Assembly (NCBI GenBank): GCA_964512995.1
Contig: CAZELM010000018.1
Span: forward strand, 1-64,000
DNA from: CAZELM01 sp964512995
GTDB lineage: Bacteria; CSSED10-310
Direction: 5' to 3'
Length of the DNA stretch: 64,000 nucleotides
A program made the position numbers and the translations under genes. The notes below the pieces were generated by a model. That model was not told the origin of the DNA. It worked only from the letters and a program-made list of their open reading frames with translations, and did no database searches. Positions 1 to 8,893 of this stretch are shown here, piece by piece (the first letter of the stretch is position 1; each line of letters opens with the position of its first letter).

Positions 1-55
1 TTGCGAGCGGTCATCCTGTGGTTGTAAGCGGTCATCCTGTGGTTGCGAGCGGTCA
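1..55. repeat. Tandem 21-bp direct repeats at the window edge
   Basis: Two full 21-bp units (1-21 and 22-42) differ at two positions, and a third partial unit starts at 43 and diverges after about 13 bases. Each unit carries the core AGCGGTCATCCTGTGG. The array is cut by the left window edge, so its true length is unknown. Spacing and unit length do not fit CRISPR, because there are no spacers. Short multiple repeats of this kind are known at the ends of IS21-family elements as transposase-binding sites. That identity is inference, because no transposase is visible. Confidence 0.75.
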
Positions 56-153
56 ATTGATAAAGATATGAAAAGCTGCTTTAATAAGTTTCAATGTTGT
101 CTAGCTCCTTTGAATTCATGTTTGTAAGACTATCCGGGAGGTGAGGTTTTGGC

Positions 154-1638
154 ATGAAACATTTTCGGTTATGGATCATGATTGCTGGATTTCTGTTCTC
201 ATCGTTTGTTTCGGTCACCCATGCAACTGTCCCCATGCGGGATCACAGCGAATGGAGCATTGGTGATGCCCGTTTTCATCCATTCATGGCCGCTCCGGGT
301 GATCATGTAAACCCATTGGCCGAGATATTATCCATCTGTCAGTATCTGGACCAGTGGCAGGTGAAGGATGAAACAGATCCCGAATTCGGTGGGATGATCG
401 AAGACGAATTCCGGACCGGACCGGATCGCATTGTCGAATCGGATAATACTCAGGAATCGGTTTATGTCTGGAGCCGCTATTATCAGTTAACAGGGGATAA
501 TACATTTTACACGAATGTCCAGAACGCATGGACATATCTGGAATCCTTTCCGGCCTGGCAGGAAGGGAGCGACTTCTACGGGATATGGAACTGCGGCTGG
601 GGATTACGGTGTTCCATGCAATTTGCACTTGCATATCAGGATAGCACGAAAGATGAGTATGCCCGGCAGTGCGCTTTGTATATTTCGGAACATGCGTTGG
701 AGCTTCCATTTGAAACATCCCGGCCTGCTCCCGGAATCCGGAATGCACTGAGCGTCGCTTGGGCAGCCTGGAATTTATATGCATATGCTGACACCGCCGG
801 GGATCAGGCGATGAGATCCAAAGCTGTGGAGTTGGCCACTGCGGTACAGGAATGGATTGAAGCGGATCCCGAACATATTGCAGCCGCAACCTGGGCATTA
901 TCCGGTGGTGTCGCTGCAGCCTGTGTGCTCGATGTTCTGTTCCCGGATGATCCCGAGGACGCCCGATCATGGAGTGATCAATATCTGGTTAATCTGGTCA
1001 CTTATTATGATCCGGATACATCAAAACCGGGCGACTGGATTTCAGCATGGGATTCCTGGCAGGCATTGGCTCAGAATGCATTGTGGCGGACAACCGGAGC
1101 ATCGATGCATCGCCGGACGGCTTTGGAACAGTCGGATTATATCCGCTCATTAGATCGGGATGACGACGGCGGAATACCCGCCAATCCCAATGATCCGGAT
1201 ACGGAGGATCAGACCTGGGTTTCGACGTATATCGTTCTGACCGGTTTTGCAGACATGGAGGAACCTCCCCGGTTGTCATTTGTGATGAACGATCGGGAAA
1301 TGAAGACCGGCGACACGATGGAAACCGGGCTGCAGATTTATGGTCCTGGACTTGATAAAGATGTAGAGATATTTATCCTTCTGGAGATTGCCGGGATTTT
1401 TTACAGCTATCCCAGTTTCACACAGAATTATTCAAGTATTCCATTAAGCATCCCTCTGGATTTCGATCTGGCGGAGTATGTGGGTCTGACAGGCAGTGTG
1501 CCTCTGATTCAGATATCACCCTGGCCTGCCGGCATTCCCGAATTCCAATGCACATGGTGGGGTGCGTTACTTCAGCAGAACACCATGGAATTGCTGGGAG
1601 AGATTATATCACTGGAATGGTGGAGTGTTCCGGAGTGA
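154..1638 (+). CDS. Secreted alpha/alpha-toroid-like protein with C-terminal beta domain
   Basis: The product is 494 aa with a Sec signal peptide: a hydrophobic stretch at about residues 8-22 and a likely cut after THA near residue 25. The ribosome binding site GGGAGGTGAGG lies just before the ATG. Residues 50-370 are helical and rich in Trp, Tyr and Ala, with repeated short helices like those in six-hairpin or terpene-cyclase-type toroids. I see no catalytic signature. Residues 375-494 (from LSFVMNDREMKTGD) look like a beta-sandwich appendage with a GD and paired aromatics. It is probably periplasmic or exported. Its stop directly abuts the stop of the convergent nitroreductase. No function is assigned. 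Confidence 0.8.
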   Translation: MKHFRLWIMIAGFLFSSFVSVTHATVPMRDHSEWSIGDARFHPFMAAPGDHVNPLAEILSICQYLDQWQVKDETDPEFGGMIEDEFRTGPDRIVESDNTQESVYVWSRYYQLTGDNTFYTNVQNAWTYLESFPAWQEGSDFYGIWNCGWGLRCSMQFALAYQDSTKDEYARQCALYISEHALELPFETSRPAPGIRNALSVAWAAWNLYAYADTAGDQAMRSKAVELATAVQEWIEADPEHIAAATWALSGGVAAACVLDVLFPDDPEDARSWSDQYLVNLVTYYDPDTSKPGDWISAWDSWQALAQNALWRTTGASMHRRTALEQSDYIRSLDRDDDGGIPANPNDPDTEDQTWVSTYIVLTGFADMEEPPRLSFVMNDREMKTGDTMETGLQIYGPGLDKDVEIFILLEIAGIFYSYPSFTQNYSSIPLSIPLDFDLAEYVGLTGSVPLIQISPWPAGIPEFQCTWWGALLQQNTMELLGEIISLEWWSVPE

Positions 1639-2139
1639 TTACCAGTGATCCCAGTGTACCCGGTTTGGGTCGAACTGGGTTCTCGGAGGTTTCTGTTCAC
1701 CCGGATGGCCAATCGCGATCAGACTTAACACGGGAAACTCCTCCGGGATCGTCAGGATCTTCTGAATGGCTGCGACCCGGTCGTTTCGTGGCGTGCACCC
1801 CAGCCACACAGAACCCAGATTCAACGCTGTTGCTGCGAGCAGGATATTCTGGGTAGCGGCGGAGCAATCCTGAATCCAGTACGCATTGGAGATCTGTGGA
1901 ACTCCGCACACAGCGATCGCACATGTGGCTTGTGTTAACATTTTTCCGTAGGGATGTGCGTCTGCCAGGTCATCGAGGATGGTTCGATTTCGCGTCACGA
2001 CAAAATGCCAGGGTTTTTGGTTGTTGGCAGATGGTGCAGCCATCGCCGCTTCGAGTATTTTTTGGATCTGAGCATCGGTGACACCATCTGTGGTGAATCG
2101 ACGGATACTTCGGCGTGCAAAAATCATTTCCAATGACAT
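1639..2139 (-). CDS. Nitroreductase family protein
   Basis: This 166-aa FMN-dependent nitroreductase-like protein begins with the family signature FARRSIRRF at its N-terminus, followed by AAMAAPSANNQKPWHFV, which binds FMN phosphate in the family. The middle holds DCSAATQNILLAATALNLGSVWLG, the usual dimer and FMN segment, and it ends with AIGHPGEQKP. The start is taken at the ATG at 2139 because AGGAGG sits seven bases upstream; an in-frame ATG 18 bases further upstream lacks such a site. Substrate is unknown; members reduce nitro compounds, quinones or flavins. It is convergent with the preceding gene with no bases between the stops. Confidence 0.88.
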   Translation of the reverse strand: MSLEMIFARRSIRRFTTDGVTDAQIQKILEAAMAAPSANNQKPWHFVVTRNRTILDDLADAHPYGKMLTQATCAIAVCGVPQISNAYWIQDCSAATQNILLAATALNLGSVWLGCTPRNDRVAAIQKILTIPEEFPVLSLIAIGHPGEQKPPRTQFDPNRVHWDHW

Positions 2140-2164
2140 GGTTGATCCTCCTGACATTTGAATA

Positions 2165-3625
2165 TTATGGATGCTGCAGGCGATAATTCTCGATTCCTGT
2201 TGAGTGAATACGCAATGCGAGGATTTCGGCTTCCTCGATAGAACTGACTCTGCCTTCTAACTGGGCATCAAACACTTGTGAGAGAATCACTCCAAAATGG
2301 GATCCCCCATTTTTAAAATGAATGGGGAGTCTCCCCTGTTCGGCCAGCCGAATCAAATCCCGCCCTTGCATGATGGGTTTGGGTGGAATGGTCTGAACGC
2401 CCAGAGAGACAGCTCTTTGGAGTAAAAAAGTATGCGCATCGGACCCGGCTGGCACATCTCCCGATCGATAACTGGACAATGTGTCTGCCTCAACCAGGTA
2501 TGCCAGCATTGTCAGGTTCGAGGGGAGGACCGATTGAGCCAGGCGACGGATAGCGCCATCTGTGACATGTTCCGCAGTTGCGAGTTGAAGAGGTCTCATA
2601 TGCATCGCCACAAGAGATCGGACATTGGCCGAAATCTGTTGATTGCCTGTCAGGCGGGTCAGGAGTTTTTCTGCCAGAAGAACGCTTTCTTTATCGTGAC
2701 CATAAGCGGTAATGGTGCCATCCGGATTTTTTTGTGTCGTGTGTATTTTTCCGAGATCGTGCATCAAAGCTGCCAGGCAGAGAATATGCCGGTTTCCGTC
2801 ATCCAGCCCGTCACGTTCAGCAATCCGAGCGGCATTTTCAACCGTTAAAATGGAATGCGTCAATACGTCTCCTTCCGCATGATATCTGGGATCCTGCTCG
2901 ATACCATGCAGATGGTGCAATTCGGGTAACAGACTTCGGAAAATACCCATCCGGAAAGCATGCTGAAGCGCGTCCCGGATGTAAGATGATTTCCCTTTTA
3001 CGAATAATTTACGGAATTCCTCCTCGATCCGTTCCCTGGGCAGGCTCAATACATCACCATCCTGAATCATCTGGGTACAGAGAGTAAATGTTTCCTCTGC
3101 AATGGAAAAACCGAATCGGCCGGCAAATTGGATAACTCGTAACACCCGCAGGGGATCTTCCCGGAAACGGGGACCGACATGACGCAGGAGTTTAAGATCC
3201 AGATCGGCCAGTCCATTGCACGGATCGATGATCTCATGGGTGAGTGGGTTCATGCTGATGGCATTGATGGTGAGGTCCCTGCGCCGTGCAGCTTCATCCA
3301 GGGACATCTCTGGATCCGCTTCGATCTCAAACGACTTGTGGCCGACGCCGACCTGCGTTTCTCTGCGTGGCAGAGAGACATCCACTGTCTCGCGGTTTGG
3401 AAATGTCACCTTCAGAACAGCGAATGAAGCGCCGACGGTGCTGACTTTGCCATGACGGTGGCAGATTTTTTTAAGGACTTTGGGTTCTATCCCGAAAACT
3501 TCCAGATCCCGGTCACTGCTTGGGAGTTTCATGAGGTGATCTCTGACACATCCTCCCACCAGATATGCTTTGCCGCCGTTGGACTGGATATCCTCGACAA
3601 GTTGGATCAGACGATCGCTGTTCAT
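2165..3625 (-). CDS. cca: CCA-adding tRNA nucleotidyltransferase with HD domain
   Basis: This 486-aa class II nucleotidyltransferase adds or repairs the CCA end of tRNA. The N-terminal catalytic head carries YLVGGCVRDHLM followed by DRDLEVFG, which holds the metal-binding carboxylates, and then RRRDLTINA. The neck segment contains DPLRVLRVIQFAGRFGF and ERIEEEFRKL, the RNA and nucleotide-recognition region. A C-terminal HD domain shows LMHDLGK near residue 290, typical of bacterial enzymes with added phosphatase or phosphodiesterase activity. I chose the ATG at 3625, preceded by AAGGA at eight bases, over an in-frame TTG at 3652. A stand-alone poly(A) polymerase is the main alternative, but the HD tail favours CCA addition. 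Confidence 0.92.
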   Translation of the reverse strand: MNSDRLIQLVEDIQSNGGKAYLVGGCVRDHLMKLPSSDRDLEVFGIEPKVLKKICHRHGKVSTVGASFAVLKVTFPNRETVDVSLPRRETQVGVGHKSFEIEADPEMSLDEAARRRDLTINAISMNPLTHEIIDPCNGLADLDLKLLRHVGPRFREDPLRVLRVIQFAGRFGFSIAEETFTLCTQMIQDGDVLSLPRERIEEEFRKLFVKGKSSYIRDALQHAFRMGIFRSLLPELHHLHGIEQDPRYHAEGDVLTHSILTVENAARIAERDGLDDGNRHILCLAALMHDLGKIHTTQKNPDGTITAYGHDKESVLLAEKLLTRLTGNQQISANVRSLVAMHMRPLQLATAEHVTDGAIRRLAQSVLPSNLTMLAYLVEADTLSSYRSGDVPAGSDAHTFLLQRAVSLGVQTIPPKPIMQGRDLIRLAEQGRLPIHFKNGGSHFGVILSQVFDAQLEGRVSSIEEAEILALRIHSTGIENYRLQHP

Positions 3626-3802
3626 TCGTGTTTTCCTTGATTCCTTCGACAACCCGATCCATTTCGGATTGAATGGAGTTTTACGGGTTATTGGCGGATA
3701 TTGTCAAGATGGAAAACAAAAGGATAGATAGAACCGCTGTCGCTTTGGAAGGGAATATACGGATGCGTGATTTCCTGTTACTTCTTGATCCCAATGGCAA
3801 CG

Positions 3803-4684
3803 CTATCGCACATCCGTGATCATGAAATTGCAGCGTGACTGGCTATAGATGAGCCGCATCATACTTTCAGTGAGAGTGAATTTGGCGATGCCATTGGTGC
3901 GATCCGGAGTTGCGCTCTGAACCGTTGTGCGCATCACGAGGCTTCCTGAAATAATATCGGTAATATTTGTCTGTTGCTCCACAGAAAATGAATAGCGGAG
4001 ATCGTAGATCTTCTGCTGGAGATTTCGAAATACGATGACTGGTTTTTCGATGCCGGGTGCTTGCCGGGCGATTGAGATCGGAGCGGAGATCAGATAGATG
4101 TGACCACCGATGGAACTCGCATTCAAATGGCAAACCGTCAGCTCAACCTGATCGGTGGATCGTCCTAAATTTTTGCAGATAATCTCTGCGTTTTTACTTC
4201 CCACTGGATATTCGTCTGTGATTTCGAGTTTATAAATAGCCGGCGGCTCTGTCGTGAATTGTGTGGCGATCGATGTCGAAATATTTGATATGGTACGTTT
4301 TCCGGATTTCTTGATCATCTGTTTTTTAAGTGCCGCTAAGGATAAAGGTGTTGTGGATTTCATTTTTTCCTGAAGTGTGGCGATTCGTTGATCGAGGCAC
4401 TGTTTGAGCCATTTCCAGAGATCATTCAATTCCATGGTCTGGCTTTCGACGGGAGTTTCATTATCTAATAAAACACTCTGAAAATTGGGAGCAGAACCAT
4501 GATGAATATAAGATGGGAAATATCGCGAATCGAGAGATGTTTGATTCCGATACCCGATCGATGAAACATCTAGATTCTGACCAATCAACTCCCCAACTCC
4601 CGGACTGCATGAATGTCTGGAGTTGTCGTCGCTGGAATGCGTGTCAGAAAAAGATGTATATTGATTCAGAGACTGCTTCTTCAT
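3803..4684 (-). CDS. Uncharacterised protein, possible PilZ-like beta domain
   Basis: I do not recognise this 293-aa protein. The first 75 residues are Ser/Asn-rich and probably disordered. Residues 75-130 are helical and charged. The C-terminal half alternates short hydrophobic strands (for example IYKLEITDEYP, VELTVCHLNASSIGGHIYLIS, PVIVFRNLQQKIYDLRYSF) and ends with ARFTL-like sequence and a final helix. This resembles a beta-barrel ligand-binding fold of PilZ type, but a clear RxxxR plus DxSxxG pair is missing. There is no signal peptide or membrane segment. GGGGA lies upstream of the ATG. It stands alone, divergent from the phosphorylase gene. Confidence 0.6.
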   Translation of the reverse strand: MKKQSLNQYTSFSDTHSSDDNSRHSCSPGVGELIGQNLDVSSIGYRNQTSLDSRYFPSYIHHGSAPNFQSVLLDNETPVESQTMELNDLWKWLKQCLDQRIATLQEKMKSTTPLSLAALKKQMIKKSGKRTISNISTSIATQFTTEPPAIYKLEITDEYPVGSKNAEIICKNLGRSTDQVELTVCHLNASSIGGHIYLISAPISIARQAPGIEKPVIVFRNLQQKIYDLRYSFSVEQQTNITDIISGSLVMRTTVQSATPDRTNGIAKFTLTESMMRLIYSQSRCNFMITDVR

Positions 4685-5024
4685 GATAGTGTATCCCCTT
4701 TCCCATCATGATGTCCGGACTGAATTTTCCGCCACCGTTCGATATGCAATCTGTTTCAAATACACAATTTCTTAATTGTTCGTGTTCGTCTCAAATGTAA
4801 AAACCTATAACGAGTATGTCCTCTGACGGAGTAAACAACTCCCTTTTCAAAATCCCCTATAATCGATCATACAATAGTTCGAGGATGAATGATAGGATTT
4901 TGTCCAGAATTGTGAACCGAAAATATTCATACCTTGTTGATTCAACTTATGATAACCTCCATTTTTTATTGTTCCGACGGATGGGATTGAATTGAGGAAA
5001 CATCGATCGAATGAGGACAGGAAA
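4685..5024. other. Intergenic region between divergent genes
   Basis: This 340-base AT-rich stretch must hold promoters for the minus-strand unknown gene and the plus-strand phosphorylase. A TATAAT hexamer lies at 4858-4863 on the plus strand but has no good -35 partner 16-18 bases upstream. I see no convincing coding region, RNA gene or terminator. Confidence 0.6.
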
Positions 5025-7598
5025 ATGAAAGTCAAGGATTTCTTAGTGAATACGCGGTTACCGGATCGAATCAGACATTTGAAGGATCTGGCGATGAATA
5101 TGTGGTTTTCGTGGAATTATGAAGCGGTGGAGCTGTTTGTCAGGCTGGGATATAATCCATCGCGTTCACCCCAGAAGAATTATTGGGAAGAGTCCGATCA
5201 GAATCCTGTGAAATTATTGAGTTTGATTCCTCAGGAAGAGTTGCTTGAGGCATCACGGGATGATAGTTTTGTTGCCAATCTGGATAGAGTATATCGAAAG
5301 TTTACCGATTATTTTGATCGACAGACGTGGTTTGAGCGACGCTTTCCGGATAATCGTGATTTTCATGTGGCCTATTTTTCATGTGAATATGGATTGGATG
5401 AATGCCTCCCCGTGTATTCCGGAGGATTGGGAATTCTGTCTGGAGATCATCTGAAATCCTGCAGTGATCTCGGGATTCCTCTGGTCGGAATCGGGCTCCT
5501 CTATCAGGAAGGCTATTTTCAGCAATATCTGAATAACGATGGCTGGCAACAGGAGCGGTATCCGACCAATGATTGGTACAATATGCCGGTGAGCCTGATG
5601 ACAACAGAACAGGGTGAGCCGATCACCGTATCGATTCAGCTCAACGCGGCAACGGTCATCTGTCAGATCTGGAAGGTTCAGGTCGGCCGGATCCCTCTCT
5701 ATCTGCTGGATACCAATCTCCCGAAAAATACCCTGGAACATCGCCAGATCACGCATCGATTATATGGTGGGGATCGGGACATGCGGATTCGTCAGGAAAT
5801 CGTTCTGGGAGTTGGGGGAGTCAAAGCATTGGAAGCCATGAATATCCATCCGGCTGTCTTCCATATCAATGAAGGGCATTCCGCATTCTTGAGCATCGAG
5901 CGAATCCGGCACCTGATGGAGGTGTATCACCTGAACTACAAAGAAGCATGGGAAATCGTTCGGACGACCAATATATTCACAACCCATACACCGGTTCCAG
6001 CCGGGAATGAGCATTTTTCATTGGAACTGATCCGGAAATACTTCGTACAATATGCCGAGCAGCTTGGATTGACCATGGATGAGTTTATTGAGTTGGGACA
6101 GGAAATTCCCGGTGTTTCGAAGACGTTCTGTCTGACTGCTCTGGCATTGCGTATGTCTTCCCTGAGCAATGGCGTCAGCAAACTGCACGGCGAAACAACC
6201 CGAAAGATGTGGCATTTTCTATGGAAAGAGGTACCGGTCGAAGAAGTTCCCATTACCCATATCACCAACGGAATCCATACCTATTCATGGTTAAGCAACC
6301 GGATGAAAGAATTACTGGAGCGATATCTGGGACCGAAGATACTGGAAGAGCCGGAAGATCCAGCTATCTGGCAACGGATCGATAATATCCCGGACAGTGA
6401 GTTGTGGCGGGTACGTCAGATCCGACGCGAGCGGTGCATTTCATTTGCTCGAAAACGATTAGCCACCCAATTAAAACAACGAGGTTCCAGTCCGAAGGAG
6501 ATCAGTCAGGCAGAAGAATCTCTCAACTCACGAGCGTTAACGATTGGATTCTCACGACGGTTTGCCAGTTACAAACGAGCTGCATTGTTGTTTTATAACC
6601 TGGAACGACTCAATGCGATATTGAATAATCCGGAATGTCCTGTTCAGATCATTTTTTCAGGCAAGGCACATCCACAGGATACCAGTGGCAAGGAACTGAT
6701 CCGGAAGATCATCCAGATCGCAAACGAACCCCAATTCCGAAACAGCATCGTATTCCTGGAAAATTACGATATCAGTGTTGCCAGCTATATGGTTCAGGGA
6801 TGTGATATCTGGTTGAACACCCCCCGGCGTCCCTTGGAGGCTTCTGGGACATCTGGAATGAAAGCGGCGATAAACGGTGCGTTGAATGTCAGTATATTGG
6901 ATGGGTGGTGGTGTGAAGGATACGGGGAACAGAATGGATGGGCTATCGGGTCCGGGGAGGAATACGATGATCCGGAGCATCAGGATGAGATTGAGAGTGA
7001 AGCTCTGTACCGACTGCTCGAAAAAGATATTATTCCGCTGTTTTATGAACGTGATCGGACCGGATTGCCTCGTCAATGGATAAAGATGATCAAATCCTCC
7101 ATGAAAACACTGGGCTCTTATTTCAATACACACCGTATGCTGGCGGATTATGTTCATCACATGTACCTTCCCGCTTTCAATGCAGGTAAAATGCTGAGAA
7201 CAGATAACGGGAATGGTGCAAGAGAACTGGCGATGTGGCGGGATAAAGTCAATCGATCCTGGTATCAGGTATCGGTATCAGATAGCTATCTCGATGTGGA
7301 TCTTCGGGATATCCAGGTAGGTGATAATGCCAGCATATTCGTTGATGTGTGGCTGGGAAAGTTGTCTCCCGACGATGTGACGGTTCAGGCTTATTATGGC
7401 CCATTGGATTCGGAGTTCAATATTGTCCATGGCCAGTTGGGGGAACTGAAGCCGGTTCAGACCAGCAAGTCCGGATACCGGTATCACGGAATCCTGCATA
7501 TCGCTCATAGCGGCCGGCATGGTTATGCAATCCGTGTGATGCCGCATCACAAACACCTATTACACGCGTATACACCGCTCCTGATCAAATGGGAATGA
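5025..7598 (+). CDS. glgP: Alpha-glucan phosphorylase (GT35)
   Basis: This 857-aa enzyme phosphorolyses alpha-1,4-glucans to glucose 1-phosphate. It begins with the DUF3417-type N-terminal region (LAMNMWFSWNYEAVELF) found in the short alpha-glucan phosphorylases of bacteria and archaea, not the long animal/E. coli type. Key motifs are SCEYGLDECLPVYSGGLGILSGDHLKS, THTPVPAGNE, ITHITNGIH, the sugar-phosphate region AHPQD, and EASGTSGMKAA, whose Lys at residue 613 should bind pyridoxal phosphate. The C-terminal 130 residues add a beta-rich tail. The start is the ATG at 5025 behind AGGACAGGAAA; the open frame extends to an unlikely TTG at 4992. It probably mobilises storage glucan, and no other glycogen gene is nearby. 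Confidence 0.93.
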   Translation: MKVKDFLVNTRLPDRIRHLKDLAMNMWFSWNYEAVELFVRLGYNPSRSPQKNYWEESDQNPVKLLSLIPQEELLEASRDDSFVANLDRVYRKFTDYFDRQTWFERRFPDNRDFHVAYFSCEYGLDECLPVYSGGLGILSGDHLKSCSDLGIPLVGIGLLYQEGYFQQYLNNDGWQQERYPTNDWYNMPVSLMTTEQGEPITVSIQLNAATVICQIWKVQVGRIPLYLLDTNLPKNTLEHRQITHRLYGGDRDMRIRQEIVLGVGGVKALEAMNIHPAVFHINEGHSAFLSIERIRHLMEVYHLNYKEAWEIVRTTNIFTTHTPVPAGNEHFSLELIRKYFVQYAEQLGLTMDEFIELGQEIPGVSKTFCLTALALRMSSLSNGVSKLHGETTRKMWHFLWKEVPVEEVPITHITNGIHTYSWLSNRMKELLERYLGPKILEEPEDPAIWQRIDNIPDSELWRVRQIRRERCISFARKRLATQLKQRGSSPKEISQAEESLNSRALTIGFSRRFASYKRAALLFYNLERLNAILNNPECPVQIIFSGKAHPQDTSGKELIRKIIQIANEPQFRNSIVFLENYDISVASYMVQGCDIWLNTPRRPLEASGTSGMKAAINGALNVSILDGWWCEGYGEQNGWAIGSGEEYDDPEHQDEIESEALYRLLEKDIIPLFYERDRTGLPRQWIKMIKSSMKTLGSYFNTHRMLADYVHHMYLPAFNAGKMLRTDNGNGARELAMWRDKVNRSWYQVSVSDSYLDVDLRDIQVGDNASIFVDVWLGKLSPDDVTVQAYYGPLDSEFNIVHGQLGELKPVQTSKSGYRYHGILHIAHSGRHGYAIRVMPHHKHLLHAYTPLLIKWE

Positions 7599-7671
7599 AA
7601 CTGGAGCAACCCCCCCTTGACCAATTTATTGGGATACAATATTGATCATCTGAACAGATGGAGGTGATAGT

Positions 7672-8877
7672 GTGAAAAAAAGACTGGAAGCGATGATTAA
7701 AGAGATCGAAACCCCCTGCACGAAATTTCTGAGTGACATGATCAAGATTCCGTCGATCAGTGGTAAGGAGCAGGATCTCGTGCTCAGAATCAAGAAAGAG
7801 ATGACAACCGTGGGTTTCGATGAAGTGGTTATTGATGATTTTGGCAATGTTATCGGACGAATTGGTCATGGTTCCCGGTTTATTGCGATGGATGCACATG
7901 TGGACACGGTGGATATCGGAAACAAGGATTTATGGGAGTTCGATCCTTTTTGTGGATCGATCAGAGATGGTTACGTGCATGGAAGAGGCGCATCCGATCA
8001 GGAAGGTGGCATGGCTTCGTTGGTGTACGCCGGTTACCTCATCAAAAAATATGACCTGCTCCCACCAGATGTCACCTTGTTGATCACCGGAACTGTTTCA
8101 GAAGAAGATTGTGACGGCCTCTGCTGGCATTATCTGATCGAGCAGAAAGGCATTCGCCCTGAAATGGTGGTGATCACGGAGCCGACCGATTGCCGGTTGT
8201 ATCGGGGGCAACGGGGACGAATGGAGATCATTGCGAGAATGCCGGGTCTGAGTGCTCACGGAAGTGCTCCGGAACGTGGCATCAATGCCATCATTGAAAT
8301 GGCGGATATCATCAAGGGGATTGCACAGCTTCCGGATTGCCTGGGAGAGGATGAGTTTCTGGGGCGCGGAAGCATCACCATCAGCCAGATCTCCTCGACC
8401 GCACCTTCATTGTGTTCCGTTGCAGATTCTTGCGAGATTTATCTTGACCGGAGATTGACGTGGGGGGAAACACCCGAGAGAGCGGTTGAAGAAATCAGGG
8501 CTTTAGATAAAACCGGCAAACTCCAGGTATTCGTCCCGCAGTACAATACTCCCACCCATACCGGTCTCGTTTATCCTGTGATCAAGGAATTCCCGGCATG
8601 GAAAACACCGTTGGATCATCTGTCTGTAATCGCCGGCATCCGGACCCATGAGGAACTTTTCGGGAGACAACCGGAGGTGGGGCGATGGACATTTTCAACC
8701 AATGGTGTTGCCATTGCCGGCTCCCATCAAATCCCATGCATCGGGTTTGGACCGGGCAAAGAGGAGTGGGCACACGCTCCCAATGAACGTGTCGAAGTGG
8801 CACAACTGATCACAGCCGCATTATTTTATGCGTTTTATCCAAAACATTATATTAATCCGCATTTAAATCCTGAATAA
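7672..8877 (+). CDS. ygeY: YgeY-type M20 metallohydrolase
   Basis: This 401-aa protein of the M20 peptidase/deacylase family matches the YgeY branch linked in other genomes to selenium-dependent molybdenum hydroxylases. Metal ligands are visible: H76 and D78 in DAHVDTVD, bridging D109 in GRGASDQEGG, and the catalytic E144-E145 in VSEEDCDG; AHAPNERV near the C-terminus supplies the last His. The lid domain carries GLSAHGSAPERG. It starts with GTG at 7672 behind GGAGGTGA. It heads a tight series with the carbamoyltransferase (16-base gap) and hydantoinase genes, so an amide or carbamoyl amino acid substrate in purine or hydantoin breakdown is likely, but the reaction is not established for the family. 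Confidence 0.88.
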   Translation: MKKRLEAMIKEIETPCTKFLSDMIKIPSISGKEQDLVLRIKKEMTTVGFDEVVIDDFGNVIGRIGHGSRFIAMDAHVDTVDIGNKDLWEFDPFCGSIRDGYVHGRGASDQEGGMASLVYAGYLIKKYDLLPPDVTLLITGTVSEEDCDGLCWHYLIEQKGIRPEMVVITEPTDCRLYRGQRGRMEIIARMPGLSAHGSAPERGINAIIEMADIIKGIAQLPDCLGEDEFLGRGSITISQISSTAPSLCSVADSCEIYLDRRLTWGETPERAVEEIRALDKTGKLQVFVPQYNTPTHTGLVYPVIKEFPAWKTPLDHLSVIAGIRTHEELFGRQPEVGRWTFSTNGVAIAGSHQIPCIGFGPGKEEWAHAPNERVEVAQLITAALFYAFYPKHYINPHLNPE

Positions 8878-8893
8878 AAAGGGGGACAAAACG

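Noticed and set aside
1..60. CRISPR array at the left edge
   Set aside because: Units follow each other directly without spacers, and no cas genes are seen.
284..970. 228-codon frame antisense to the first gene
   Set aside because: It is rich in Arg, Pro and Ser, lacks a ribosome site and mirrors the codon pattern of the real gene on the other strand.
4992..5024. TTG start for the phosphorylase 33 bases upstream
   Set aside because: The ATG at 5025 has the ribosome site and aligns with the usual N-terminus.
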